DNA from: Candidatus Limnocylindrales bacterium
Lineage (GTDB): Bacteria > Moduliflexota > Moduliflexia > Moduliflexales > JAUQPW01
NCBI GenBank assembly: GCA_035559535.1
Contig: DATMBG010000058.1
Coordinates: 269,495-333,494 of the forward strand
Reading direction: 5' to 3'
DNA length: 64,000 bases
The notes below the pieces were generated by a model. It saw nothing but the letters and a program-made list of their open reading frames with translations, did not search any database and was not told where the DNA came from. Below are positions 1-8,989 of this stretch, piece by piece. Both the position numbers and the translations under genes were made by a program. Within the stretch, counting starts at the first letter, position 1. The number at the start of each line of letters is the position of its first letter.

Positions 1-2
1 GA

Positions 3-485
3 GCGCTGAGAGAGAAGTTGGCGGATTATCCTTCTTTAAGCTTAAGCTACCAAGAATCCAGATGGTTAGATCGGGGGGCCACGCGGAGTTTCTCACCCGA
101 CCTTATTCTGTATGAAAAAGATGACCCAATTTTGGTTTTAGATATGAAATATAAGCGTAACAACGACCCTACGCAACGGTCTGGTAATTCTATGGAATTA
201 CCCCGGGACCCTTTCCTCTCTTTTCAAAAAGACCCGGATAGCGAAGATATCTATCAAATTCTTGTTTACTGTCAGAGTTTAGGGGTAAAAACCGGGGTTC
301 TCCTTTATCCCGAACCCATAGACCAAGAATTGGAAACCTGGTATGGTGTTACGGTTCAAACTTGGGGCGTAGGCCTTCAAGGGAATCCCCTCGAAGTGGA
401 GGAACATATTAAAAATCTTACCAGGAGGATTTTAGAGATTGTTCGCAGGAACAAAAAGGTCATTTCGGGTTCGCAGGTTTTTTGA
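3..485 (+). CDS. McrC-like restriction endonuclease subunit, C-terminal part (5' cut by window)
   Basis: The reading frame is open to the left edge, so this is the end of a longer protein. The first in-frame start-like codon is a TTG at position 18, but coding sense continues upstream of it. The segment SPDLILYEKDD followed by LVLDMKYK has the D...D-x-K spacing of the PD-(D/E)xK nuclease core in the McrC family, the cleavage subunit of McrBC systems that cut methylated DNA together with the GTPase McrB. McrB would be expected just upstream, outside the window. A C-terminal helix rich in basic residues ends the protein. Family assignment rests on this motif and its context; no full-length comparison is possible. 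Confidence 0.7.
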   Translation, partial: ALREKLADYPSLSLSYQESRWLDRGATRSFSPDLILYEKDDPILVLDMKYKRNNDPTQRSGNSMELPRDPFLSFQKDPDSEDIYQILVYCQSLGVKTGVLLYPEPIDQELETWYGVTVQTWGVGLQGNPLEVEEHIKNLTRRILEIVRRNKKVISGSQVF

Positions 486-582
486 GAAAATTTTTGTTTG
501 CAAGCTGGACATCCAGGATATAAATTGAGGGGTTGAAATAGGAAATAGAAGATATTTGATTTTAAAAAAGTTAGGACAAAAA

Positions 583-630
583 AGGAGTCTATCTTTATCC
601 CTTTAAAGAGGATAGACTCCTATTTTTTTG
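583..630 (+). terminator. Rho-independent terminator after the McrC-like gene
   Basis: An 11-bp perfect stem (AGGAGTCTATC at 583-593 with GATAGACTCCT at 611-621) encloses a 17-nt loop and is followed directly by ATTTTTTTG. It ends transcription of the McrC-like gene just before the permease gene. Confidence 0.85.
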
Positions 631-646
631 AGGTAGCTGGAGATGT

Positions 647-2371
647 ATGGTGCTGATTAAACGCCCGAGAAATGTAAGCTCTTCCCGGGCTGCTGCGATG
701 CTGTATGGAGACTGGGGAACCAGTAAGGCCTACGTAACAGGAATTGCCTTTGCCCTGGCCGGTTACTCTTCTTTCTATCTTATTCTGGCCATGGCCCTTC
801 TGACTACCCTCGTAGGGATTAATTACATCTGGATCTGTAAATACTATCCCGATGGAGGTGGGGTTTATTCTTCGGTTAGAAATCGTTCACGTACTTTAGC
901 AGTTATTGGCGCCCTTCTTCTAACGGCGGATTATACCGTAACCGCTTCTCTGAGTAGCCTGGATGCTTTTCATTATTTAGAGTTCCCGCACCCGCATTGG
1001 TGGGCTATAGGTTCCCTGGCTTTACTTGGGGTTGTGAATATTTTTGGACCACGTCATAGTGGTGGAATGGCCATATTCCTAGCGGTTCCTACTGTTCTGG
1101 TAGTTGCCGTTCTCTTGGGAGCTTCTTTATCCCATTTATCGGAAGTCCAATTAACTCCTTTGAGTGGAGGATTCCTGAATAACTGGCTTAATTTTGTGGG
1201 AATTGTTCTGGCACTCTCGGGAGTGGAAGCCATTGCCAACATGACCGGGGTGATGAAATTAGATCCGGGCAGTACCGAAGACAACCCTTCCGTCCATAAG
1301 ACAGCCAGAAATGCTATTCTTCCTGTACTGATAGAGGTCACCGTATTTACCACAGCTTTAGGACTTATTATGCATGCCGTTCCCAATCTATCGGATCACA
1401 CGGAAGACATGATTCGTTTTCTAGGGGAGTATTATATCGGAGAGGGTTTTGCCAATGTGGTCAGTATTGTTTTTGGATTGCTTCTTCTGTCAGCCTGCAA
1501 TACGGCTATTGTGGGAATGATCGCTGTTTTCTACATGATGTCTAGAGATGGAGAAATGCCTCAAGCTTTCAGCCGCCTCAATAAATATGGAGTTCCCTGG
1601 ATTCCTCTTCTGCTGGCCACTATAATTCCCATTTTAGTTCTTCTCTTTGAAAGTGATTTAACCCACCTGGCGGCTTTATATGCCATTGGCGTTGTGGGAG
1701 CCATTACCATCAATCTGGGAGCTACCGCCACGAATTTTCAACTCGGGTTGTCTCCCCTGGAACGGGGGGTCATGCTGGGAACTTTTGGTTTGATGGCCTT
1801 CATTGAAGCTACCATTGCCTATGAAAAGCGAAATGCCCTAATTTTTGCGGTAATTATGTTGACCACCGGGCTGGTCATCCGATATGGCGCCAAGACTTAC
1901 GAGCGAAAACGGCAGATGGCTGTTTCAGAAAGGATTCCCACACCTACGCCTCATCTGGTTTCTACAAGGCCGGTAACTTCCATCCTGGTAGCGGTTCGAG
2001 GCGTTACGGATACCTTGCGCTTTGCAATCGAAGAGGCTAAATTGCGTCAGGCTACCTTGTATGTGCTTTTTATCAGGGAAATAGCCATCAGCTTATTGCC
2101 CAGTGTTGCCAAGCTTCCAGAGGATAAAGAAGCCCAGGAAGTTTTCTCAACGGCTAAAGCCCTCAGTAATGGACTCAAAGTCATTCCGGTCTATGCAGTC
2201 AGCAATTCCCCTGCAGAGGTTATCCTCGATGAAGCCGCTACCCTGGGTGTTGATTACTTAATCCTCGGCAGTTCTACACGGAATGCCTTAGTCAAGCTCC
2301 TTAAGGGAAACGTCATTGAAGAGGTCGCCAGACAACTTCCTGAAGAAATTAAGTTGGTTATTTACGGCTAA
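647..2371 (+). CDS. APC-superfamily amino acid permease with C-terminal universal-stress-protein domain
   Basis: This 574-residue protein has about twelve hydrophobic spans in residues 20-420, with the APC-type start (GDWGTSKAYVTGIAFALAGYS) and a glycine-rich loop after the second span (YYPDGGGVYSS). It is probably an inner-membrane importer of amino acids or polyamines. Residues 440-574 form a soluble domain of the universal stress protein type: a beta-alpha start (TSILVAVRG) and a GSSTRNALVKLLKGNV segment like the USP nucleotide-binding G-2x-G-9x-G pattern. Such permease-USP fusions are known and are thought to tune transport to energy state. The ATG at 647 follows a purine-rich GCTGGAG. 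The gene stands alone between a terminator and the aminotransferase gene. The substrate cannot be read from the sequence. Confidence 0.8.
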   Translation: MVLIKRPRNVSSSRAAAMLYGDWGTSKAYVTGIAFALAGYSSFYLILAMALLTTLVGINYIWICKYYPDGGGVYSSVRNRSRTLAVIGALLLTADYTVTASLSSLDAFHYLEFPHPHWWAIGSLALLGVVNIFGPRHSGGMAIFLAVPTVLVVAVLLGASLSHLSEVQLTPLSGGFLNNWLNFVGIVLALSGVEAIANMTGVMKLDPGSTEDNPSVHKTARNAILPVLIEVTVFTTALGLIMHAVPNLSDHTEDMIRFLGEYYIGEGFANVVSIVFGLLLLSACNTAIVGMIAVFYMMSRDGEMPQAFSRLNKYGVPWIPLLLATIIPILVLLFESDLTHLAALYAIGVVGAITINLGATATNFQLGLSPLERGVMLGTFGLMAFIEATIAYEKRNALIFAVIMLTTGLVIRYGAKTYERKRQMAVSERIPTPTPHLVSTRPVTSILVAVRGVTDTLRFAIEEAKLRQATLYVLFIREIAISLLPSVAKLPEDKEAQEVFSTAKALSNGLKVIPVYAVSNSPAEVILDEAATLGVDYLILGSSTRNALVKLLKGNVIEEVARQLPEEIKLVIYG

Positions 2372-2409
2372 TTGTAAATCCTTAAACCCTAGATCCTGAA
2401 CCTTGAACC

Positions 2410-2446
2410 GAGGACAACGGACAGATGTCCGTGGTTCGTGGTCCAG
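2410..2446. repeat. Word-type intergenic inverted repeat (ACAACGGAC family)
   Basis: GGACAACGGACA is followed by TGTCCGTGG and TTCGTGGTCC, giving a nested hairpin (CGGACA-GA-TGTCCG at the core). The same ACAACGGAC word recurs at 4719-4735 and around 9108-9140. It lies directly in front of the aminotransferase ribosome binding site. Confidence 0.6.
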
Positions 2447-2455
2447 AGAGGATAT

Positions 2456-3625
2456 ATGCCTAAGTTTTCTGAGCGAATGAACTTACTGGGAACAGAGTCG
2501 GCTTTTGAGGTTTTGGCCAAAGCAAAAGCTCTGGAGCGCCAGGGCCGGGATATCTTACACTTTGAGATAGGAGAGCCGGATTTTGATACCCCTGAACATA
2601 TTAAGGAAGCAGCCATCAAAGCTTTAAGGGAGGGTTATACCCATTACTGCCCGGCTCCTGGAATCCCTATACTTCGAGAGGCCATCGCAGAACATATCTC
2701 CAACACCCGTAAGATTCCCGTTAGTCCAGAAGAAGTCGTGGTCACCCCTGGAGCAAAGCCGATCATGTTCTATGGCATTATGGCCTGTGTAGATCCGGGG
2801 GATGAAGTTATTTATCCCAATCCCGGATTTCCCATCTATGAATCGGTGATTAACTTCGTAGGCGCCAAACCTATTCCGGTTCCACTCCTGGAAGAGAAGG
2901 GATTTAGCTTTGATATGGAGGTCTTTGAGAAAAGTATTACGCCCAAAACCCGTATGATTATCCTGAACTCTCCCCAAAATCCCACCGGTGGAATTCTTTT
3001 GGAATCGGATTTGAAACGAATTGCAGAAATTGCCAGGGAAAAAAATATCTGGATTTTATCCGATGAAATTTACGATCAGATTTTATATACCGGTCGGTTT
3101 GTGAGTATTACCAGCCTGGCGGACGTAAAAGACCAGACCATCTTACTAAATGGATTTTCTAAGACCTATGCCATGACAGGGTGGCGACTGGGATACGGGG
3201 TCATGCCGAAAAAGCTGGCAGAGCTTGTGACCCGATTGATTATCAATTGTAATTCCTGTACGGCCACTTTTGCTCAAATGGCGGCTTTTGAAGCCTTGAA
3301 GGGTCCTCAAGACTCGGTTGCCAGGATGGTAGCCGAATTCAAACAAAGGCGGGATCTCATCGTATCCGGGCTGAATCAGATTCCGGGCATAAGCTGTCAG
3401 GTTCCCCAAGGGGCTTTTTATGTATTTCCCAATGTGAAGAGTTTTCAAAAACCTGCCAGTCAACTGGCCGATTATCTTTTAGAGGAAGCCGGTATTGCCG
3501 TTTTATCCGGTACCGCCTTCGGAAAGTATGGGGAAGGTTATCTACGTTTTTCCTATGCCAATTCCCAGGAGAATATTAAAAAGATGTTAAAACGTTTGGA
3601 AGAAGCCCTGGCTCGTTTCAAATAA
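2456..3625 (+). CDS. Class I/II pyridoxal-phosphate aminotransferase (aspartate-aminotransferase-like)
   Basis: This cytosolic aminotransferase of fold type I moves an amino group between an amino acid and a 2-oxo acid. The PLP lysine is in NGFSKTYAMTGWRLGYG (about K236 from this start). The NSPQNPTGG motif and YLRFSYANS near the C-terminus are the cofactor- and carboxylate-binding segments of the AspC/AlaT-like subgroup. Length (389 residues) is normal. The longer frame begins with GTG at 2438, but ATG 2456 has an AGAGAGGA Shine-Dalgarno just upstream and gives the usual N-terminus (MPKFSERMNLL). The exact substrate pair (aspartate, alanine or aromatic) is not determined. No pathway partner is adjacent. 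Confidence 0.88.
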   Translation: MPKFSERMNLLGTESAFEVLAKAKALERQGRDILHFEIGEPDFDTPEHIKEAAIKALREGYTHYCPAPGIPILREAIAEHISNTRKIPVSPEEVVVTPGAKPIMFYGIMACVDPGDEVIYPNPGFPIYESVINFVGAKPIPVPLLEEKGFSFDMEVFEKSITPKTRMIILNSPQNPTGGILLESDLKRIAEIAREKNIWILSDEIYDQILYTGRFVSITSLADVKDQTILLNGFSKTYAMTGWRLGYGVMPKKLAELVTRLIINCNSCTATFAQMAAFEALKGPQDSVARMVAEFKQRRDLIVSGLNQIPGISCQVPQGAFYVFPNVKSFQKPASQLADYLLEEAGIAVLSGTAFGKYGEGYLRFSYANSQENIKKMLKRLEEALARFK

Positions 3626-3690
3626 AAAAGGTTATTTGGTGTTTGGATAGTAAACCTCCGGACGGTATACCTTTGTGGAAAGGTTCATCC

Positions 3691-3774
3691 ACCCAAGGTC
3701 CCGAAGGAATTAAGGAATAAAGGGGCTCAACCCCTCCAGGAGATCCCTGGGATCTTAACCCAAGGTCCCGAAGG
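3691..3774. repeat. 17-bp direct repeat with small palindromes between two genes
   Basis: ACCCAAGGTCCCGAAGG occurs twice, at 3691-3707 and 3758-3774. Between the copies are GGGGCTCAACCCC (3722-3734) and the palindrome AGATCCCTGGGATCT (3741-3755). No ORF is supported here. Confidence 0.6.
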
Positions 3775-3834
3775 GAACGGGGTTTTTTCCTGCTTAAAGG
3801 TCCCTCGTGGCCTCCGGTGGATCCATTAAAATCT

Positions 3835-4587
3835 ATGCAAGAAAAAGGAAGAGTCGCTCTCATTACAGGTGGAGGAACGGGTATTGGCCGTGCTTCAAGT
3901 TTGGCCCTGGCCCGCCAGGGGATTCAGGTAGCCATCAATTATTCTAAATCCGCTCGAGAAGCCCAAGAAACCGCTCAAGAAGCCGAGAAGATGGGTGTTT
4001 CAGCCATGACGATTCAGGCAGATGTTTCCAAGGATGCAGAAGTTCGAGCCATGGTCAAAAAGGTTATGGATACCTGGGGACGTATCGATATGTTGATTAA
4101 CTGTGCCGGATGGTCCCAGCGAACCCCCTTTAATGACCTGGAAGCCCATACCGAGGAGCTTTGGGACAGGAATCTGGCTATTAACCTCAAAGGTGTCTTC
4201 TTTTGCTCGCGGGCGGTAGCCGATATCATGAAGCGTCAGGGACAAGGTGCTATTGTCATTATAGCCTCGGTAGCCGGAATTACAGGAGTTGGAAGTTCCA
4301 TTGCCTATGCTGCTTCAAAGGCCGGGGTTATTTGCCTGACCAAATCTCTGGCTAAAATCTTAGCCCCCGAGGTTCGGGTCAATGCCATTGCCCCAGGGCT
4401 TGTAGAAACTCGATGGATTGAGGGCTGGGCCGATGCAGATGAAATACGCGATCAGACCCTTAAGACGACTCCTTTAAAAAGGATTTCAACCCCTGAAGAT
4501 ATCGCAGAAGCCGTCTGTTTTCTGGCAACTGACGCCCGAATGATTACCGGCCAGGTTCTGGTAATCGATGGGGGAAAAATTATGTAA
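3835..4587 (+). CDS. Short-chain dehydrogenase/reductase (FabG-like)
   Basis: This is a classical SDR oxidoreductase using NAD(P)H. The nucleotide-binding motif TGGGTGIG is near the N-terminus, NCAG follows beta-4, and the catalytic residues are S145 (IASVAG), Y158 and K162 (YAASK). The C-terminal part (FLATDARMITGQVLVIDGG) is typical of 3-oxoacyl-ACP reductase-like SDRs. It may act in fatty acid synthesis or on another keto compound; no fatty acid genes are adjacent, so the substrate is open. A GTG at 3817 would add six residues; the ATG at 3835 gives the usual N-terminus, and neither start has a clear ribosome binding site. Confidence 0.85.
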   Translation: MQEKGRVALITGGGTGIGRASSLALARQGIQVAINYSKSAREAQETAQEAEKMGVSAMTIQADVSKDAEVRAMVKKVMDTWGRIDMLINCAGWSQRTPFNDLEAHTEELWDRNLAINLKGVFFCSRAVADIMKRQGQGAIVIIASVAGITGVGSSIAYAASKAGVICLTKSLAKILAPEVRVNAIAPGLVETRWIEGWADADEIRDQTLKTTPLKRISTPEDIAEAVCFLATDARMITGQVLVIDGGKIM

Positions 4588-4668
4588 GCTTTCTTGGTTT
4601 GCTCTGTTCTGCCCGGATGGATTTCAGATTCTGGTAATCCAGGACAGAAAGACTCTGTAAGGGTTGAT

Positions 4669-4735
4669 GTTCCGGGTCTGTTGTTTAGAGCCCAGGCCTT
4701 GCTAATGTATCCCCGGCCAACAACGGACCCGGAAC
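4669..4735. terminator. Inverted repeat between convergent genes
   Basis: Arms 4669-4685 and 4719-4735 (GTTCCGGGTC...GTTGTT with AACAAC...GACCCGGAAC) pair over 17 bp with one G-T. They lie between the ends of the SDR gene and the PepSY gene, so they could stop transcription from both sides, although no T-run follows. They also carry the ACAACGGAC word. Confidence 0.5.
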
Positions 4736-4754
4736 TACCGAGGGCTTTTCAAAT

Positions 4755-5309
4755 TTATCTTACCATCTCATCAGGTTCTCTTCCGATCTGGTAAATTTTT
4801 TCGCTTGACTCGGTAATCTCTGCGGTAGCCGTATCGACTTCTACCTTGATCTCCTTGCCACCCTCTCCGGAGGTTCTCACATCAAATTCATAAACGGCCC
4901 TGCCATCCGGCTTCATTTCATACTCGGTTTGCAGAATCTTACCGGGGTAGGTAGTGAGTACCACTTTCTTAGCCTCGGCATCGGTTACCTTTATCCTGGC
5001 CTTGAAAAGCGGGTCTCTTAAATTAACTTCTCGATCTTCTCCCACAATCTCACCGGTATTTGCATGGCAGGTATACTCCCATTCTGTGGTATCGTTATCT
5101 CTAATCTCGATTTCATAAGCCGGACCGTCTTTTTTAACCGTAAATTCCAACTTTTCAATGTCTCCAGCCCGCTTGGTCAGGGCTGCTCTCAGACAGGTTT
5201 CCATACTTACTTTGGTTTCCGGCATTTTGAAATCTTTATTCATGGCCACAACAGGACCTGTAGATAAAACCATAACCCCCCCAAGCAGCATTTTTTTAAG
5301 GATTCTCAT
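4755..5309 (-). CDS. Exported protein with two PepSY-like domains
   Basis: A 184-residue protein starts with a signal peptide (basic MRILKK, hydrophobic core, cleavage near VVAM). Two repeats of the PepSY pattern follow: residues about 35-95 (helix, then AYEIEIRDNDTTEWEYTCHANTG) and about 105-170 (VTDAEAKKVVLTTYPGK, then YEFDVRTSGEGGKEIKVEVDTATAEI). PepSY domains are small exported modules found on peptidase propeptides and as free inhibitors or binding proteins. The ATG is preceded by GGGAGG at good spacing. It follows the lytic transglycosylase gene in the same direction across a hairpin, so the two may share a transcript. The function is not known. Confidence 0.75.
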   Translation of the reverse strand: MRILKKMLLGGVMVLSTGPVVAMNKDFKMPETKVSMETCLRAALTKRAGDIEKLEFTVKKDGPAYEIEIRDNDTTEWEYTCHANTGEIVGEDREVNLRDPLFKARIKVTDAEAKKVVLTTYPGKILQTEYEMKPDGRAVYEFDVRTSGEGGKEIKVEVDTATAEITESSEKIYQIGREPDEMVR

Positions 5310-5348
5310 CGGATTAACCTCCCTTCTTTGAACGCGGAGCGCAAACTC

Positions 5349-5370
5349 AAAGGGTTCTTTAGAACCCTTT
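5349..5370 (-). terminator. Hairpin between slt and the PepSY gene
   Basis: A 10-bp perfect stem (AAAGGGTTCT with AGAACCCTTT, 2-nt loop) lies between two same-strand genes. Flanking CGCGGA and TCCGCG around 5333-5380 extend it into a larger inverted repeat. No long T-run follows on the minus strand, so it could be a processing or attenuation site as well as a terminator. Confidence 0.5.
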
Positions 5371-5393
5371 CCGAATCCGCGCTATTAAAAAAC

Positions 5394-7733
5394 TTATTGA
5401 TTTCCATAGATTCGTTTGTACTCTTCATAATACCATAACACCCGTTGAACGTATTTCTTGGTCTCCCGATAAGGAATACCGGCAATGAACATCTCAGGGT
5501 CTTCTCCAGACTGTTGCCGCAACCAGGCCTCTACCCGATCCTCTCCAGCGTTGTAACTGGCAATGACCGGAACAATATTCCCTTTAAACCGGATTAAGAG
5601 TTCTTCCAGGTAAGAAACCCCCAAAGCAATGTTCAATTCGGCATTCAGGAGCATCTCCTCAGAAAACTGGGTAATCCCCATGTTTTGAGCCAGCCGGTTG
5701 GCGGTGCTGTAAATAAGCTGCATCAATCCAGTCGCAGCCGCAGGGGAGCGTACATCAGGATTAAATTCGCTTTCCGCCATCATAATGGAGTAAACCAGAA
5801 AAGGATCGATCTGAGGGGTGGTATATCGCCTGACTAATTCTTCATATCCAAGTGGATAAGCCATTTTCCAGAAGTTACCGGGTACTGAGGAATCTCCTCG
5901 ACGCAGCCAGTCTGAAAAATATTGTCGGGAGAATTGAACCAATTTACGGTAATTCCGGGCTTCGTAATACAGTTCAAGCAATCGGTAAATTTCAGAAGAT
6001 ATCCTCATCTTATTTTCGCTCTGTAAAGCCTTTTCCAATTCCCGGGCAGCTTCCTCATAAAGGGCCAGTTTCGTAAGCTCTTGGGCTTTGAGAAGTTGTT
6101 GACGATAGGTGGTTGAGGAGAGCTGATTGGCGGTCGGTTTTAGTTTGAGTTGCCCGGGAGAGTCTGGATTTTGAACCTTGAGATTTTGAAGCCCCGGGTG
6201 TTCTTTGAAAAGAGAGGTCAGATGGTCTAAACTTCGGATACCGTAGTAAGACCTGGGATGGGTAAGATGGGCTCTCTGGAAAAACTCTACGGCTTTTCTC
6301 CAATCTCTCAACTTTTCAGAAGCCCTCCCGGCCCAATATAAGGCTTCTTCGTAGTAATAAGAATGCGGGTATTTACGTATAAGTTCTATCAGAATATTCC
6401 GGGACTTTTGATACTCTCCAGATCGGTAGTAGATCCAGGCACTTCGCCAGAGGGCATCCTCCTGGCGAGGGCCTCGCGGGGATCTTTTTAAAAAAATTTC
6501 ATAGGTACTCAGGGCCTTCTTGAAATTCTGTTGGTTTTCTTCATAGAAGGTCCCGAGCAAATAAAGGGTATCTAAGGTCCATTTATCGTGGGGATAGGTC
6601 GTATTCAGTTTCTGATAGATTGTTAAAAATTTATCTCCATTCTCCATCCGAAGATAGATTCTGGCCATGAGATTTAGTACTCGAGGGATTTCTTTATTCT
6701 GAGTATAACGGGTCAGGAAGTTTTCGAAGATTTTGAGGGCTTCCTCGTTTTCCCGGAGGTTATAGGCTATTTTCCCTGACAGGAGAAGGGCTTTTTCCAA
6801 AAAAGGGCTTTCAGGAAATTTTTTAATCAGCCGGTTGAGGGTCTCTTGAGCCTGGGAAAATAAATTTAAGTTGTAGAGGCGTTCCCCCTCCTGGTAGAGT
6901 TCCTGATCATTCCATTCAGGTTCTAAAGTTGGATACTGGGCATAGATTTCTTTTTCCCGCTTATAGGCCTGGGCTGCCCAGAATGAGTAAGGATAGCTTC
7001 TCTGCAGGTTTCGGTAGGTTTCCAGGGTAATCTTAAAGCTATGCTGCTCTTCCAAAAGACGGGCCGAGTCCCAAAGGGCTTTGGGAGCCAGGGGGTGATC
7101 TGAAAATTTTTTAGAAAATTGGATATAGGCCGCGACAGCTTCCGGGTATTTTTTTAGAAGTTCTAAAACCTTTGCAATCTGAAACCGGGCCTCCGCCTGG
7201 AGAAGACTGGAGGGGTAGCGATCGATCAGAGTTTGATAAGCCTGGAGGGCTTCAGGATAAAGTTCTTGTTTTCGATAACTTTCTGCCAGGTAATATTGGC
7301 CGTAATCGTTCAGGATAAAGGAAGGAATCCGGGTGATTAAAAGATTCCAGACTTCAGAAGCTTTTAAGAACCTGCCCTGCTGGAAATAGAGATACCCGGC
7401 CAGGAAGAGAAACCGGGCTTTCCAGATCGGATCTTGCAGGTGGGAAAGAGGGGTGTTTTCTGGAGAGGTCGTAGGAGATGCCTCTACGCTGTTCAAGGTG
7501 TCCTGGAGTCGAAATAGATACGGTTCCAGTTCCTGGAGAGCCTCTTGAAAGTTGCCCTTTTTATATTTGGCTATCAAACTCTGCAGGAAAGGTTCTGGTT
7601 CGGGGAATGTGGCTTCTCCGGAGTAGGGATTCCCGGACGGATCTGTTGGGGCTGATAGGGCCGGTTCCAACCTGAATAGATTAAATAAGATAAGCAGGAA
7701 AAAAATAAGATAGTATCGATGATATTTTTTCAT
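5394..7733 (-). CDS. slt: Periplasmic soluble lytic murein transglycosylase with long TPR superhelix
   Basis: This 779-residue protein has an N-terminal signal or anchor segment (MKKYHRYYLIFFLLILFNLF), then about 560 residues of TPR/Sel1-like helical repeats, some with the YPxS/A turn (for example DRYPSSLLQAEARFQIAKVL). The C-terminal SLT domain carries MMAESEFNPD (catalytic glutamate about E654), GLMQL and ASYNAGEDRV. It cleaves the MurNAc-GlcNAc bond of peptidoglycan with formation of the 1,6-anhydro end. Length and order match Slt70-like enzymes, with an extended helical part resembling outer-membrane assembly lipoproteins. A sigma70-like promoter lies 60-90 bases upstream. Confidence 0.88.
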   Translation of the reverse strand: MKKYHRYYLIFFLLILFNLFRLEPALSAPTDPSGNPYSGEATFPEPEPFLQSLIAKYKKGNFQEALQELEPYLFRLQDTLNSVEASPTTSPENTPLSHLQDPIWKARFLFLAGYLYFQQGRFLKASEVWNLLITRIPSFILNDYGQYYLAESYRKQELYPEALQAYQTLIDRYPSSLLQAEARFQIAKVLELLKKYPEAVAAYIQFSKKFSDHPLAPKALWDSARLLEEQHSFKITLETYRNLQRSYPYSFWAAQAYKREKEIYAQYPTLEPEWNDQELYQEGERLYNLNLFSQAQETLNRLIKKFPESPFLEKALLLSGKIAYNLRENEEALKIFENFLTRYTQNKEIPRVLNLMARIYLRMENGDKFLTIYQKLNTTYPHDKWTLDTLYLLGTFYEENQQNFKKALSTYEIFLKRSPRGPRQEDALWRSAWIYYRSGEYQKSRNILIELIRKYPHSYYYEEALYWAGRASEKLRDWRKAVEFFQRAHLTHPRSYYGIRSLDHLTSLFKEHPGLQNLKVQNPDSPGQLKLKPTANQLSSTTYRQQLLKAQELTKLALYEEAARELEKALQSENKMRISSEIYRLLELYYEARNYRKLVQFSRQYFSDWLRRGDSSVPGNFWKMAYPLGYEELVRRYTTPQIDPFLVYSIMMAESEFNPDVRSPAAATGLMQLIYSTANRLAQNMGITQFSEEMLLNAELNIALGVSYLEELLIRFKGNIVPVIASYNAGEDRVEAWLRQQSGEDPEMFIAGIPYRETKKYVQRVLWYYEEYKRIYGNQ

Positions 7734-7792
7734 AGAGCCTGCAATGATTTAAGGCTGGTATTATCCAGATAAGGGGACTTGAATTTTAATCT

Positions 7793-7821
7793 AACTTAGA
7801 AATAGGTATTTAAGTTGTCAA
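7793..7821 (-). promoter_or_regulatory. Sigma70-type promoter for slt
   Basis: On the minus strand, TTGACA (7821-7816) is followed after 17 bases by TAAGTT (7798-7793). The start codon of slt is about 55 bases beyond the expected transcription start. Confidence 0.5.
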
Positions 7822-8147
7822 TAAAAATCGACTTAGCTTGAGGTCGATGAGCCATTAATTTCTCCTTGACGGAGATCTTAACCCTATGTTAAAGATCATA
7901 GAATGAGAATTTAAGCATAGTTTGGAACTTTCTCGGTCAGGTTAAAATACCTAAGGTAAAGCTGCCTGTCTTAGAGAATTAAAAAGAGTCGTTATAAGGA
8001 AGGAAAACCCATAAACCTACCGTCTTCAAGATAAATTATTTTCCAATTTATCCTAAGGACAGAGCAGGGGGTAGAAAATAAACTAAGAATCTGTTACTGG
8101 TTTTTGGTTTCTAATGACCAGTTGCCAGTTATCCGTTTACCAGGACC
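7822..8147. other. Non-coding gap before rfbD
   Basis: No credible ORF is present. A small inverted repeat (ATCGAC / GTCGAT) lies near 7827-7852 and an AGATCTTAAC / GTTAAAGATC dyad near 7870-7900. ACTGGT (8096-8101) with ACCAGT (8117-8122) forms another word-type repeat just before the rfbD start. Confidence 0.4.
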
Positions 8148-8984
8148 ATGAAAATATTTATAACCGGTGCCGGGGGCATGCTAGGCACAGATTTAATGCG
8201 GGAATTAGGAAAAACTTATGAGGTTTCAGGAGCGAATGCCATAGAATGTGATGTGACGGATTATTACAGAGTCAGTGAGATTATATCTGCTCAGAAGCCC
8301 GATGTGATTATCCATACGGCGGCTTACACAGATGTAGATGGAGCTGAAATCCATCACGAAAGGGCTTTTAAAGTTAACCAGGAAGGAACCCGAAATGTAG
8401 CTTTGGCCGCCAGAGAAGTAGGAGCAAAAATGTTCCATATCAGTACCGATTATGTCTTTGGGGGAGCTAAGAAAATGCCCTATGTAGAAGATGATCCACC
8501 TAATCCATTGGGTATTTATGCTAAATCTAAGCTACAAGGGGAACTTGAGGTTCAAAAACACCTTCAGAATTATTTAATTATCCGAACTGCCTGGCTATAT
8601 GGGAAACATGGTGATAACTTTGTTAGATCTATCCTAAGACTGGCTCAAACCACCGATACCCTTCGGGTTGTAAATGATCAGATTGGATCACCCACTTATA
8701 CTAAAGATCTCTGTTGGGGAATTGAAAAGTTACTGGAAAAGGATATTACAGGAATTATCCATTTAACCAACAGCGGCTCTTGTAGCTGGTACGAGTTTGC
8801 CCTGGCCATTCTCAAATATGCCAACATCTCCAACGCCCAGGTGCTTCCTATCAGTACCAGCCAGTTAAGACGTCCGGCGCCGCGTCCCTATTATTCCGTT
8901 TTAAGTAATGCAAAGTTTAAAATGATAACCGGTTATGAAATGCGACCCTGGGAAGCAGGATTGAAAGAGTATCTGAGCTCTTAA
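8148..8984 (+). CDS. rfbD: dTDP-4-dehydrorhamnose reductase
   Basis: This is an NAD(P)H-dependent extended SDR of 278 residues that reduces dTDP-4-dehydro-L-rhamnose to dTDP-L-rhamnose, the last step of the nucleotide-sugar pathway for surface polysaccharide. Seen: TGAGGMLG cofactor loop, HTAAYTDVDGAE (the RmlD signature), STDYVF, the catalytic Y-x3-K in GIYAKSKLQGE and the RTAWLYG segment. RfbA, B and C are not in the window, which is unusual because the four genes are often clustered. The next gene is another nucleotide-sugar reductase, so both probably serve O-antigen or exopolysaccharide synthesis. Confidence 0.92.
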   Translation: MKIFITGAGGMLGTDLMRELGKTYEVSGANAIECDVTDYYRVSEIISAQKPDVIIHTAAYTDVDGAEIHHERAFKVNQEGTRNVALAAREVGAKMFHISTDYVFGGAKKMPYVEDDPPNPLGIYAKSKLQGELEVQKHLQNYLIIRTAWLYGKHGDNFVRSILRLAQTTDTLRVVNDQIGSPTYTKDLCWGIEKLLEKDITGIIHLTNSGSCSWYEFALAILKYANISNAQVLPISTSQLRRPAPRPYYSVLSNAKFKMITGYEMRPWEAGLKEYLSS

Positions 8985-8989
8985 ATGGA

